Shown here in pieces: positions 1 to 8,419 of a DNA stretch of 57,158 bases (its first letter is position 1; each line of letters begins with the position of its first letter). The stretch is taken from contig JAJTEQ010000025.1 in the NCBI GenBank assembly GCA_021298195.1, positions 1-57,158 of the forward strand, given 5' to 3'. Made by a program: the position numbers and the translations under genes. Source of the stretch: Ilumatobacteraceae bacterium (lineage in GTDB: Bacteria > Actinomycetota > Acidimicrobiia > Acidimicrobiales > Ilumatobacteraceae). The notes below the pieces were generated by a model that was not told the origin of the DNA, made no database searches, and worked only from the letters and a program-made list of their open reading frames with translations.

Positions 1-432
1 CTGAACGGCCCGCGGTACTGGACGCTCGATGGTTTCGGCACCAAGGTGGCGGTGGTGGAGCCGGTGATTCGTGAGATCCGGGGCATGCCCATGCGTCGCA
101 TCGCCGAGGTCGAATTGGGAAACAATCCGGCCGCGGCGCCGTACAACGAACGCCACGTGAATCGTGGCGCGGTGTTCTTCTTCGATGCGGGTCGCAAAGT
201 CCACGAGTTGGTGGACCCGACGGGGCGCAACTTCGTGATGCAGGCGTATTGCGTCGGAGTGGACCCGACGTTGACGGTCGAGTCGCTCGACTCGTTGGGT
301 GATCGATTGAAACTTCCCGAGGGCTGGTCGTTCCGGGTGCGCACCTTGGATACCGATCTGATCGTCGACACCACGGCGCACGTGGCCACGGTGGTTCAAG
401 ACGAACTGGAGAACACGTACACGTTGCCGTGA
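1..432 (+). CDS. Conserved hypothetical protein, C-terminal part (5' end outside window)
   Basis: The frame is open from the first base to a TGA at 430-432 and gives the last 143 residues of a longer protein. The visible part is soluble, with no membrane segment or signal. It contains the phrases VNRGAVFFFDAG, VMQAYCVGVDPTL and VVQDELENTYTLP. This looks like a conserved bacterial family of unknown function that I cannot name with certainty. The next gene, a lipoprotein on the same strand, starts 44 bases after the stop. No function is assigned. Confidence 0.7.
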   Translation: MNGPRYWTLDGFGTKVAVVEPVIREIRGMPMRRIAEVELGNNPAAAPYNERHVNRGAVFFFDAGRKVHELVDPTGRNFVMQAYCVGVDPTLTVESLDSLGDRLKLPEGWSFRVRTLDTDLIVDTTAHVATVVQDELENTYTLP

Positions 433-476
433 CGAATCCGGTCCGCGGGCTCGTGGGGCGTGATAGACCGATAGTC

Positions 477-1211
477 ATGAAAAAAATTTCCCTCGCCGTG
501 TTGCTCGCCGGCGCGATGATCGTGTCCGCCTGTGGTTCGCAGTCCGAGTCGACCGTGTCGACCGAGGCATCGATTCTCGACGAATCGGTGACCACGGAAC
601 CAATCGGGGAGGGTTCGGTTCCGGAGGACTCGTCACCGGTGGATTCGTCCGCCTCGTCCGGCGCCCCGGAGTCGGTCGACATGCTGTTGGCCGATCTTCC
701 CGAATGCGTCATTTCGTCGACGTTGTCCATCGATTCCACGGGTCGGCCGTACACGCTCTCCGAACCGTCGTGCGCGGGTGGCTGGATGTTCGCCTATCCG
801 GAGTGCGAGTACGAGTGCGAAGCATCTTTGGGAATTCAGATGGTGGACGGCCAGTGGCAACTACGTGGCTGGATCTACAACGTGTGTTATGAGGGCGCCG
901 GTGGAAGCTTCGGACTTCCCGAAGCCGTGGCCATTTGGCACATACGGTGGTCGTGTGAAAGCGGTTCCGAAGACGAGGTCTACGTGCCGGTGGCCGAACC
1001 GACGACGGGTCCACTGAGTTTGGGTGATTTCGGTCCTCGGGTCGCGGCGTTGGATGCGGCGTTGAGTTCCAGTGGATTCCTCACGGCGTCACCCAACGAC
1101 GCTTTCGAATTCGACACGCTGAAGGCCGTGCTGGATCTTCAATTCCAATTGGGATTCGAGATCGACGGATACGCGGGACCCATCACCATGGGGTCGTTGG
1201 GTCTGAGCTGA
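477..1211 (+). CDS. Putative lipoprotein with C-terminal peptidoglycan-binding-like repeat
   Basis: Starting at ATG 477 gives a 244-residue protein that begins MKKISLAVLLAGAMIVSACG, a textbook lipoprotein signal with the lipobox VSAC. Reading from further upstream would bury this signal. Residues about 24-70 are Ser/Thr/Glu-rich and look like a flexible linker. The middle is Cys-rich (PECEYECEA and others), suggesting disulfides outside the membrane. The last 65 residues (from LSLGDFGPRVAALDAAL to GYAGPITMGSLGLS) resemble a PG_binding_1 repeat. The likely place is the outer face of the membrane, touching the cell wall. The 3' end overlaps the convergent VTC gene by 29 bases. Confidence 0.75.
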   Translation: MKKISLAVLLAGAMIVSACGSQSESTVSTEASILDESVTTEPIGEGSVPEDSSPVDSSASSGAPESVDMLLADLPECVISSTLSIDSTGRPYTLSEPSCAGGWMFAYPECEYECEASLGIQMVDGQWQLRGWIYNVCYEGAGGSFGLPEAVAIWHIRWSCESGSEDEVYVPVAEPTTGPLSLGDFGPRVAALDAALSSSGFLTASPNDAFEFDTLKAVLDLQFQLGFEIDGYAGPITMGSLGLS

Positions 1212-1974
1212 TACGGCTTCCCGCACCGGCGGTCACGGCGCGCTCGGCGGCGATTCTGATTCTTGGATGAACGGTGGGGTCGAGTGCCGAGAGACCGGCG
1301 CAGTACTTGCTGAAGGAGACCCCGCGTATGTCGAGGTCGTTCAGCACGTGGGAGGCACGACTTCGAAACGTCTCGGACTTGGTTTCGATCACGACGCCAC
1401 CCGCCAGTAGGGGAGTCCATTCGTCGACCAGTGCGACGTTCATCGAATGATCGATCGTGATCCGTTCCCGATGGGTCGGTGAGTACAACGTGATTCGCCG
1501 GCAGTCGACCGACAGACTCCGGCGCAGTGTCCGGGTGTCGAGGTCGGGTAGAAGCGAATTCAGCCAGACGTGCTCGTCCTCGGTGAGAACCGGCGACGTT
1601 TCGGCGACACGCGGAATTCGGGTTTTGTCGGTTTGTCCGCGGCCCGCCTTCGACTTCACCTCCAGGTACGAGGTGCCGTCCTCGTAGGTTCGGGTGCGCA
1701 CCTTGAAGCGGGGACGACGACCCTGAACGTGGTCCCGATACGAGGTGCGAGCGCCGTCGTCGAAGTAGATGGTGTGGTACCGGGGCGAACGCTCATCTTC
1801 GATACTGAGCACTCGCCAGTCGTCGTCCAGACGGGTGATGAACTCATCGGCCCGCGACGCGGCGGTGGCGTACTTGCGGTCGTAGCGACGCATCAAGGGG
1901 GCAGTGTCGGTGACCTGCTCGAGCGAGACCGCGGGCAGTCGATCGAGTGATCGTTCGAAAGGGTTCGAGGTCAC
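1183..1974 (-). CDS. VTC-domain protein (polyphosphate polymerase domain family)
   Basis: This 263-residue protein has the VTC fold known from the catalytic domain of yeast Vtc4, which makes polyphosphate from ATP. Visible tunnel-type motifs are YDRKYA (Lys34), a YFDD turn, the basic strand RFKVRTRTY and the LEVKSKAGRGQTDKTR segment, with Glu and Lys in the places expected for triphosphate-tunnel enzymes. It has no membrane segment of its own. It starts with GTG one base after the stop of the DUF4956 membrane gene, so the two are co-transcribed. Polyphosphate synthesis is the family expectation. The actual product in bacteria of this type is not shown by the sequence. Confidence 0.85.
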   Translation of the reverse strand: MTSNPFERSLDRLPAVSLEQVTDTAPLMRRYDRKYATAASRADEFITRLDDDWRVLSIEDERSPRYHTIYFDDGARTSYRDHVQGRRPRFKVRTRTYEDGTSYLEVKSKAGRGQTDKTRIPRVAETSPVLTEDEHVWLNSLLPDLDTRTLRRSLSVDCRRITLYSPTHRERITIDHSMNVALVDEWTPLLAGGVVIETKSETFRSRASHVLNDLDIRGVSFSKYCAGLSALDPTVHPRIRIAAERAVTAGAGSRISSDPTTPW

Positions 1975-1975
1975 C

Positions 1976-2548
1976 TCAGGACTCGGAGTGGAACACGACG
2001 TCGAGAGTCATGGTGTCGCGAACCATGTCGACCGAACGGATGGACACGGACTTCACCGCCTTGCCGAAGGTGGATCGCAGGTGGGCATTCAGCGCCTCCT
2101 CGTCGTGGATGATGCGGTCCAATTCCACCTTGACCCTCGAGTAGCGGTAGCGGCGCCCGATGGCGCTCATGTCGACGAGGAACATGGCGACCACCAAGAG
2201 GGCGGCGAACAGAACCTTGATGCCGAACTCCATCCCCGGCAGGCCGGTCATCAGGCCGAGCACCAGGGCGACCATCGTGAAGCCGATCTCGATCTGGCCG
2301 GATTCGTCGGATCGCAGTCGGACCACGCTCAACACGGCGAAGAGCCCGAAACCGACACCCACGTTCAGGGGGCCGGAGGACCCCAGGGCGGCCGACACGG
2401 TGAAGAGGCTGATGTTGAAGGCGACGTAACCGACCACCTGGTCCCAACGGCGGTGACGTCGGAAGTAGATCACGTAGACGAGGAGGAAGATGGAGACGAG
2501 ATTCAGCGCCAAATCGCGAATCAACTCACCCGTGTCGAGATTGCCCAT
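1976..2548 (-). CDS. DUF4956 integral membrane protein
   Basis: The ATG at 2548 gives 190 residues with four or five hydrophobic segments (near residues 12-28, 38-56, 63-80, 90-106 and 112-130). A soluble C-terminal domain of about 60 residues follows (YRYSRVKVELDRIIHDEEA onward). This matches DUF4956 proteins, which are repeatedly found beside VTC-domain and CotH genes. Longer upstream reading was rejected because it runs across the divergent CotH gene. By analogy with eukaryotic VTC complexes, where a membrane subunit surrounds the polymerase, it could be the membrane partner of the downstream VTC protein. That is inference. Confidence 0.85.
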   Translation of the reverse strand: MGNLDTGELIRDLALNLVSIFLLVYVIYFRRHRRWDQVVGYVAFNISLFTVSAALGSSGPLNVGVGFGLFAVLSVVRLRSDESGQIEIGFTMVALVLGLMTGLPGMEFGIKVLFAALLVVAMFLVDMSAIGRRYRYSRVKVELDRIIHDEEALNAHLRSTFGKAVKSVSIRSVDMVRDTMTLDVVFHSES

Positions 2549-2605
2549 GTTCACCCCCGGTCCACTCAGTGTATAGATGGTCGTCGCCACTTCTAGAGTG
2601 ACCGG
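2549..2605. promoter_or_regulatory. Divergent promoter region between DUF4956 and CotH genes
   Basis: Only 57 bases separate the two divergent starts, so both promoters must lie here or inside the genes. A TATAGAT-like element at about 2572-2578 could serve as a -10 box. No clear -35 box or palindromic operator is visible. Confidence 0.35.
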
Positions 2606-5353
2606 GTGCTTCTCCTGCGTCACCCGACGACACGCCCACTCGCGTTGGCCGTGGGGTTGACGATGGCGATGTCGGCGGTCGTCGCCTGTTCGTCGGAGGG
2701 TACGAACGTGGACGACGGTGGCAGCCCGACCATCGAACCGACGACCGCACCGGCTCCGGCGGTCGTGGACGTTCGTATCTCCGAGATCCACTACCACGCA
2801 CCGGCTGATCGCGAGGACGACGAATTCGTGGAACTGATCAATCTCGGGGGAGCCGAGATCCAGCTGCAGGGTTGGTGCATCGACGGCATCAAGTACTGCA
2901 TCGAGGAGTCGACCGTTCTGGCGCCGAACGCTTTTCTCGTGATCGGGCGGGGGTCCTTCTCGGGATCGTTGTCGAACAAGTCCGACGAACTCAGTGTGAC
3001 GGATCCTCTGGGGCAGACGTTCGACACCGTTCTCTACACGGACCGTGATCCGTGGTCGGAGTTGGCCGATGGAGGAGGTCATTCGCTGCAACGCACCGAC
3101 TTCGCCCGCGACGGCTCCGATCCGCAGGCTTGGTCGTCGGCCCCACCCACCCCGGGTACCGCCTTCGTTCAGGCCGAGCGCGCGACGGTCGGCGACGTCG
3201 TGATCACCGAGATCAACTTCCATCCCGAGGACGATGATCCAGCGGCGCGCTACGTCGAATTGACGAACACCACCTCCGCGCCGATCGACCTGAACGGGTG
3301 GTGTGTCGAGGGGATCGAGTGGTGTTGGATCGCCACGACGGTCGTGGCTGCCGGATCCACCCACCTCGTGGCCGATCCGTCCGGTCTCGCGCGTCTCGCC
3401 CGCAACAGCGATCGACTCCGATTGGTGTCGGCCGACGGTGTCGTTCACGACGTCGTGCGGTTCCAGGACCATCAGCCGTGGCCGGCCATGGCCGACGGCC
3501 ACGGAGAGTCGCTTCATCGACGCGATCCCTTCGAGTCGGGTCTGGAGCCGGGGAACTGGGAGTCACGCGCCGGAACTCCGGGGGTGTCGCAAGCCGTCGC
3601 GGGGGCCGGCCTCGTGCCGATCATCGATCAGGTGGACTTCGCTCTGCTTCCCGCGGCGGGGGAAGCACTGAACGTGGTGGCGACGGCCCGAACCGAGCCG
3701 ACCTCCGCCACGTTGCACTACCGAGTGGGCTTCGCCGAGGAGATCGCCCTCGAGATGACGATCGACGGCCGAATCCTGGCGGCGAGCATTCCCGGTCAGT
3801 TGCCCGGCGAACTCGTGCGCTTTCGCATCGAGGTGTCCGACGACATGGCGACGGGAAGCTTTCCGCGGGCCGGAGATGGTGCCCGGTATACCGGAACAGT
3901 GGTGGCCAGCGAGCCCGATGCTCCGTCACCGTTGACGCGTTTCCAGTGGTTCATCGCCGACGAGGTGTACGAGCTGGCGCGTGTCGAAACCACCTTGCAC
4001 GGCGACGACGGGTTCCCCGCGGTGTTCGTCGTGAATGGTGAGATCATGGACAACGTCACCATTCGCATCAAGGGAAACCAAGCTCGCTCGAACAAGAAGC
4101 GCAAGTGGAAGGTGATGCTGCCCGCGGGCCACCAGTGGGACATGGGCGGGTTGCTCGCGTCACCGGTCGACGAGTTCGACTTGTTGCCGGCGGCGACCGA
4201 CAAGTCCTACTCGCGTGAGATCCTGACCTCCGACATGCAAGCCATGTCGGGAGGCGTGTATCAACAGGTTTTCCCCGTCCGGCTGGAGAAGAACAAGGAA
4301 TTCTTCGGTCTGTACATGTACGGCGAGTCCTCCGATGCCGATTGGCGCGACAAGATCGGCTTGTCGGCCGACTCGTTGGTCTACAAGGCCGAGAAGGTCT
4401 CCAAGCTGAACCTCGGGAATCTCGACCTCCCGCGGGACGTCTTCGCAGCGCATTACGAGCGGTACTCGCAGACCTATGCCGACGACGAGGACGTGCAGTT
4501 GCGCGAGCTCATCCGAACGCTCGGCACGCTGAAGGGTGACGATCTGATTCGTTTCGCCTACGAACACGTGGATGTTCCGCAAGTCATCGAGGCGATCGCC
4601 ACCATGCGCGTCGTTCAACATCCGGAATGGCAACACAAGAACTACTTCGTGGTGTTCGACCCCGAGGATGAACGTTGGCGACTGCTACCCATCGACTTCG
4701 ATCTCAATTTCGGACGTCGGTACGCCAGCCCGTGCAACGCGCGTTGCGACGAGGTGAGAGCCGATCCGTGGATGAATTATCCGGACACCAACCGACTGGC
4801 CGGCATCTTCCTGAACGACGACCACTTCCGGGTGCTCGTCGATCGCCGCACCCGCACCCTGGCCGATCAGTTCCTCGCGCCGGGGTACCTGGAGCAGCGG
4901 GTGGCGGAATTGTTCGCGTCGATGTCGGCCGATGCCGAACTCGATCGTCGTAAATGGGGCCAGTACGGGACCAGCCAGTCGTTGGAGCAGGCGCAACGGA
5001 TCCTGATGGAGCAATACGTGCTACCCAAGCGGCGCATGTACCTGGAATCCGACAAGTACCTTCCGGCATCACAATCGTCGGACCCGGTGTTGTCGGTCGA
5101 GATCACGGACCAGGACGAGTCGGGTCGCGTTCTGCGGGCCACGATCAGCAACGGCACCTCGGAGGCCGTGGACGTGTCGGGCCGCGTGTTCGAGGAGATC
5201 GGCGCCCGACTTCCGGCCGGCGTCGTGATTCCGGCCATGGGAACCATCGAGGTGGCCTTCGACCGGTCACCGATCGACATCGATCCGTCCACTCCCATCG
5301 ACCAACTGCGCTTGGTCGTCGATGCCGAGCGCTGGACCCCGGACGACGAGTGA
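2606..5353 (+). CDS. Secreted CotH-kinase lipoprotein with lamin-tail domains
   Basis: 915 residues from a GTG start. The N-terminus has a lipoprotein signal (LALAVGLTMAMSAVVAC), so the protein is exported and anchored. Two lamin-tail-like beta domains follow (about 48-180 and 195-330), each with a GWCxxGIxxC cysteine pair. A CotH fold lies at about 430-800, with the basic loop RIKGNQARSNKKRKWK, the catalytic-type EFFGLYMYGESSD near residue 568, and the metal-site-like DFDLNFG near 697. A partial third beta domain closes the protein. CotH of Bacillus spores is an atypical protein kinase. Here the target is unknown and would be extracellular. It is divergent from the DUF4956-VTC pair. Confidence 0.88.
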   Translation: MLLLRHPTTRPLALAVGLTMAMSAVVACSSEGTNVDDGGSPTIEPTTAPAPAVVDVRISEIHYHAPADREDDEFVELINLGGAEIQLQGWCIDGIKYCIEESTVLAPNAFLVIGRGSFSGSLSNKSDELSVTDPLGQTFDTVLYTDRDPWSELADGGGHSLQRTDFARDGSDPQAWSSAPPTPGTAFVQAERATVGDVVITEINFHPEDDDPAARYVELTNTTSAPIDLNGWCVEGIEWCWIATTVVAAGSTHLVADPSGLARLARNSDRLRLVSADGVVHDVVRFQDHQPWPAMADGHGESLHRRDPFESGLEPGNWESRAGTPGVSQAVAGAGLVPIIDQVDFALLPAAGEALNVVATARTEPTSATLHYRVGFAEEIALEMTIDGRILAASIPGQLPGELVRFRIEVSDDMATGSFPRAGDGARYTGTVVASEPDAPSPLTRFQWFIADEVYELARVETTLHGDDGFPAVFVVNGEIMDNVTIRIKGNQARSNKKRKWKVMLPAGHQWDMGGLLASPVDEFDLLPAATDKSYSREILTSDMQAMSGGVYQQVFPVRLEKNKEFFGLYMYGESSDADWRDKIGLSADSLVYKAEKVSKLNLGNLDLPRDVFAAHYERYSQTYADDEDVQLRELIRTLGTLKGDDLIRFAYEHVDVPQVIEAIATMRVVQHPEWQHKNYFVVFDPEDERWRLLPIDFDLNFGRRYASPCNARCDEVRADPWMNYPDTNRLAGIFLNDDHFRVLVDRRTRTLADQFLAPGYLEQRVAELFASMSADAELDRRKWGQYGTSQSLEQAQRILMEQYVLPKRRMYLESDKYLPASQSSDPVLSVEITDQDESGRVLRATISNGTSEAVDVSGRVFEEIGARLPAGVVIPAMGTIEVAFDRSPIDIDPSTPIDQLRLVVDAERWTPDDE

Positions 5354-5377
5354 TCGACGACGAGTGAGTCGGGGAAA

Positions 5378-5409
5378 GTGAACACCCCGCCTCGCGGCGG
5401 GGTGTTCAC
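5378..5409. terminator. Bidirectional hairpin terminator between CotH and HU genes
   Basis: A perfect 14-base stem (5378-5391 pairing with 5396-5409) closes a TCGC loop. It sits between two convergent genes and reads the same in both directions, so it could serve both. No long T tract follows on either side, so it is a GC-strong hairpin rather than a classical intrinsic terminator. Confidence 0.75.
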
Positions 5410-5437
5410 CAGTTCTGTCAGCGCCGAAGCGCTTCGG

Positions 5438-5878
5438 TCAGCGACGCTTGGCCGGAGCCTTCTTGGCGACGGCCTTCTTCTTCGCCGGAGCAGCCTTCTT
5501 CGCCGCGGGCTTCTTGGCAGCAGCCTTCTTCTTGGCCGGGGCGGCCTTCTTGGCGGGAGCGGCCTTGGCGGCGCCAGCCTTGTTCAGCTTGGGAGCCGGG
5601 GCAGCGCCGAGGGCGATGTCCTTGAATCCCTTGAGCGCAGTGATCTTGGCCACGGTCTTCGCCGCGATCTTGATCGTCGCACCGGTGGCTGGGTTGCGAC
5701 CCATGCGCGCCGGACGCTTGATCTTGGCGAACTTGGCGAACCCGGAGATGTTCACGACTTCTCCCTTGGCCACCGTGGCCAGGATGACGTCGATGGTCCC
5801 TTCGACGGCCGCGGTGGCCGACTTCTTGTCGAGTCCGGTGTGGTCAGATACTGCTTGGATGAGGTCACGTTTCTTCAT
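5438..5878 (-). CDS. hup: HU-family nucleoid protein with Lys/Ala-rich tail
   Basis: 146 residues. Positions 1-90 are a standard HU fold: MKKRDLIQAVSDHTGLDKK, the FAKFAKIKRPARMGRNPATG arm region, and IKIAAKTV. Residues about 95-146 form a repetitive AAPAKKKAAAKK tail like that of mycobacterial HupB and other actinobacterial HU proteins. It binds and bends DNA and compacts the nucleoid; the tail adds nonspecific DNA affinity and is a frequent site of lysine modification. It is a single gene that stops at a shared hairpin opposite the CotH gene. Confidence 0.95.
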   Translation of the reverse strand: MKKRDLIQAVSDHTGLDKKSATAAVEGTIDVILATVAKGEVVNISGFAKFAKIKRPARMGRNPATGATIKIAAKTVAKITALKGFKDIALGAAPAPKLNKAGAAKAAPAKKAAPAKKKAAAKKPAAKKAAPAKKKAVAKKAPAKRR

Positions 5879-6000
5879 GAATCCGAACTTATTACAAGGA
5901 AACGCGCCGATCGCGGATTTCCGAGCGTTTTTTCACATCATTTTTCCCGGGTCGGATCGGGGCGAAAACGGGCGTTTTTCCGAGGTTTTCGGACGGGTCG
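5879..6000. promoter_or_regulatory. Divergent promoter region, HU and MFS genes
   Basis: 122 bases, richer in A and T than the surroundings. On the minus strand a TAATAA element about 10 bases before the HU start is close to a -10 consensus. That would give a very short leader for HU. A T-rich run (gcgttttttcacatcatttttc) lies at about 5925-5946. No clear signal is seen for the MFS gene. Confidence 0.3.
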
Positions 6001-7311
6001 ATGTCGGGACGGTCGCGCTGTCGAGAACGGTCCGACATGCGCGACGGGTTTCTTCCACCGAGTCAAGATGGTGATGTGGATCTGACCCCGTTGCGCCAGA
6101 ATCGCCAATATCGACTGCTTTTCGGGTCGGGTCTGGTCACCGGTCTCGGGTCGGCGGCGACCTTCGTCGCCATGCCGTATCAAGTGGCCGACATCACCGG
6201 TTCGTACGTGGCGGTGGGCGTGCTCGGTCTCCTCGAGATCCTGCCTCTGGTCGTGTTCGGCCTGTGGGGTGGCGTGCTGGCGGATCGTCTCGACCGCCGA
6301 ACGATGGTGCTCCTCACCGAGACGGCGTTCATGTTCGGGGTGGTGGTGCTGTTGTTCAACGCGTGGCGGGGTGACGGCGCCGAGGTGTGGCCGATCTACG
6401 TCGTCGCCGTTCTCATCTCGGCGATCGACAGCCTGCAACGCCCGAGCCTCGAGAGCATCGTGCCACGGGTGGTGCCCGCCAACCAGATGCCCGCCGCCGG
6501 AGCATTGAACTCGTTCCGGGGAAGCACGGCGCGCATGATCGGGCCGGCCATCGGCGGCTTTCTCATCGCGCTGGGCGGCGTGGAGGCGGCGTATTTGTTC
6601 GACTTGGTGACGTTCGTCGTGAGCGCGTCGTTGATCTTCCGGTTGGACCGCGTGCCCAACGTTCGTGAGGATCACGGACATCCCTTGGAAGAGTTGCGAC
6701 AGGCATTTCGCTACGTGCGCACCCGGCGAGACATTCTGGGAACCTACATTTGCGACACGTTGGCGATGCTCTTCGCGTTCCCCTTCGCTTTGTTCCCGTT
6801 CATCGCCGAGCAATACGACGCGACCTGGAGTCTCGGTGTCATGTACACGGCCCTGTCGGTGGGGGAGTTGATCGCTTCGACCACGTCGCGATGGTCGAAG
6901 CGTGTCGTTCATCATGGTCGATTCGTGCTCTTCGCCGGGATGGCGTGGGGTCTGGCCATCGGAGCCTCGGGTTTGGTGGGCTCGATCTGGTGGGTGATGG
7001 GATGTCTGGTTTTCGCCGGGGCCGCCGACATGGTGAGCGGTTTGTTCCGCATGCTCATCTGGAACCTCACCATCCCCGACGAGTTGCGGGGGCGCATGGC
7101 CGGGATCGAGTTGTTGTCATACTCGATCGGTCCACAGTTGGGTCAGGTCCGGGCTTCGGTGACCGCACGTCTCACGTCGGTTCGTGGTTCGCTGGTGATC
7201 GGAGGGCTGCTGTGCACGGGGGCGGTGGGTTCGATGCGAGGAGCGTTGCCCGAACTCTGGAATTACGACGTTCGTGCGCACCAACGGGCGACGGATTCGC
7301 TCGGCACCTAG
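6001..7311 (+). CDS. MFS transporter, EntS-like (MFS_3 type)
   Basis: Up to 436 residues with about 10-12 hydrophobic segments. The conserved MFS loop appears as GGVLADRLDRRTMV, and the ending (IGPQLGQVRASVTARL through LPELWNYD) is typical of MFS_3 / enterobactin-exporter-like proteins. Such proteins export small molecules such as siderophores or drugs; the substrate cannot be read from sequence. The start is uncertain. ATG 6001, ATG 6037 and GTG 6076 are in frame, none has a strong ribosome site, and the conserved part begins at VDLTPLRQNRQYRLL. It is followed 15 bases later by a flavin oxidoreductase on the same strand. Confidence 0.85.
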   Translation: MSGRSRCRERSDMRDGFLPPSQDGDVDLTPLRQNRQYRLLFGSGLVTGLGSAATFVAMPYQVADITGSYVAVGVLGLLEILPLVVFGLWGGVLADRLDRRTMVLLTETAFMFGVVVLLFNAWRGDGAEVWPIYVVAVLISAIDSLQRPSLESIVPRVVPANQMPAAGALNSFRGSTARMIGPAIGGFLIALGGVEAAYLFDLVTFVVSASLIFRLDRVPNVREDHGHPLEELRQAFRYVRTRRDILGTYICDTLAMLFAFPFALFPFIAEQYDATWSLGVMYTALSVGELIASTTSRWSKRVVHHGRFVLFAGMAWGLAIGASGLVGSIWWVMGCLVFAGAADMVSGLFRMLIWNLTIPDELRGRMAGIELLSYSIGPQLGQVRASVTARLTSVRGSLVIGGLLCTGAVGSMRGALPELWNYDVRAHQRATDSLGT

Positions 7312-7332
7312 GCCGCTTGTCAGGCTGTGATC

Positions 7333-8409
7333 ATGAGGAACCTCGCCGATACGGTCACCTTCGCCCACGGTCCCGCGATGTCCAACCGATTCATGTTGGC
7401 GCCACTGACGAACATGCAGAGTCACCCCGACGGCACGTTGTCCGACGAGGAGCATCACTGGCTCACCATGAGAGCCGGCGGTGGGTTCGGTCTCACCATG
7501 ACCTGCGCGGCCCACGTGCAGCGCGTCGGTCAGGGCTTCCCCGGACAGTTGGGCACGTTCTCCGACGATCACGTGTCCGGTCTGGCGCGACTGGCTCGGG
7601 ACATCGTGGCGCGGGACAGTGTGGCGATCGTGCAACTGCACCATGCCGGCAACCGTTCACCCAAGGATCTGATCGGCACCGATCCGGTGTGTCCGTCGGA
7701 CGATCCCACCACCGGCGCGCGTGCGTTGTCCACGGCCGAAGTGGAGCAATTGTCCGAGGACTTCGTGGCCGCCGCGGTGCGTTGTCGAGATGCCGGATTC
7801 CACGGCATCGAATTGCACGGTGCCCACGGTTACATGATCTGCCAGTTCCTGTCGGCCGAGACCAATCGTCGAACCGACGCGTATGGAGGTCCGCTCGTCA
7901 ATCGCTCCCGACTCTTGCTCGACGTGATCGACGGAATCCGTGCTCGGTGCGGCGACGATTTTCAGATCGGTGTGCGTTTGTCCCCGGAACGCTTCGGCAT
8001 GGTGATCGACGAGAGTCGCGAGTTGTTCGGCTGGCTCGTCGATGGTGGAAAGGTCGACATGATCGACATGTCGTTGTGGGATTGTTTCGCCCACGCCAAG
8101 GACGAGTCGTGGGCCGACCGTCGCCTCATCGACGTGTTCGCCGAACTCCCTCGGGGGAAGGTGAAGTTGGCGGTGGCCGGCAAGCTCTACGGCGGACCCG
8201 ACATCACCCGGGCCATCGACGCCGGCGCCGACATCGTGGCCCTCGGTCGAGCCGCCATCTTGCACCACGATTTCCCGCGGTTGGTCGCCGCCGACCCGAA
8301 CGTCATGATGCGCCCGCTCCCGGTCACCGCCGACGAGTTGCGAGCCGAAGGCTTGAGCGACGGCTTCGTGGGCTACATGCGCTCGTGGCCCGGCTTCGTG
8401 GCCGACTGA
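7333..8409 (+). CDS. NADH:flavin oxidoreductase, old yellow enzyme family
   Basis: About 358 residues forming one FMN-binding TIM barrel. Motifs are APLTNMQS near the N-terminus, VQLHHAGNRS, and the signature ELHGAHGYMICQFLS followed by NRRTDAYGG. The phosphate-binding end is AGADIVALGRAAI. Family members reduce activated C=C bonds of enones and related compounds using NAD(P)H. It lacks the C-terminal FeS and second flavin domains of 2,4-dienoyl-CoA reductase types. ATG 7333 is chosen; a GTG six bases earlier is possible. It lies between an exporter and an ABC-F gene, and the natural substrate is unknown. Confidence 0.88.
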   Translation: MRNLADTVTFAHGPAMSNRFMLAPLTNMQSHPDGTLSDEEHHWLTMRAGGGFGLTMTCAAHVQRVGQGFPGQLGTFSDDHVSGLARLARDIVARDSVAIVQLHHAGNRSPKDLIGTDPVCPSDDPTTGARALSTAEVEQLSEDFVAAAVRCRDAGFHGIELHGAHGYMICQFLSAETNRRTDAYGGPLVNRSRLLLDVIDGIRARCGDDFQIGVRLSPERFGMVIDESRELFGWLVDGGKVDMIDMSLWDCFAHAKDESWADRRLIDVFAELPRGKVKLAVAGKLYGGPDITRAIDAGADIVALGRAAILHHDFPRLVAADPNVMMRPLPVTADELRAEGLSDGFVGYMRSWPGFVAD

Positions 8410-8419
8410 TCGTCGCGAC

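Noticed and set aside
2549-3517. Upstream extension of the DUF4956 gene to a 513-residue product
   Set aside because: The extra part runs antisense through the CotH gene and is Arg/Gly-rich; the natural protein starts at 2548.
5378-6085. Plus-strand frames over the HU gene, including an Ala/Phe-rich hydrophobic one
   Set aside because: They arise from the complement of the Lys/Ala codons of the HU tail; the HU fold on the minus strand is certain.
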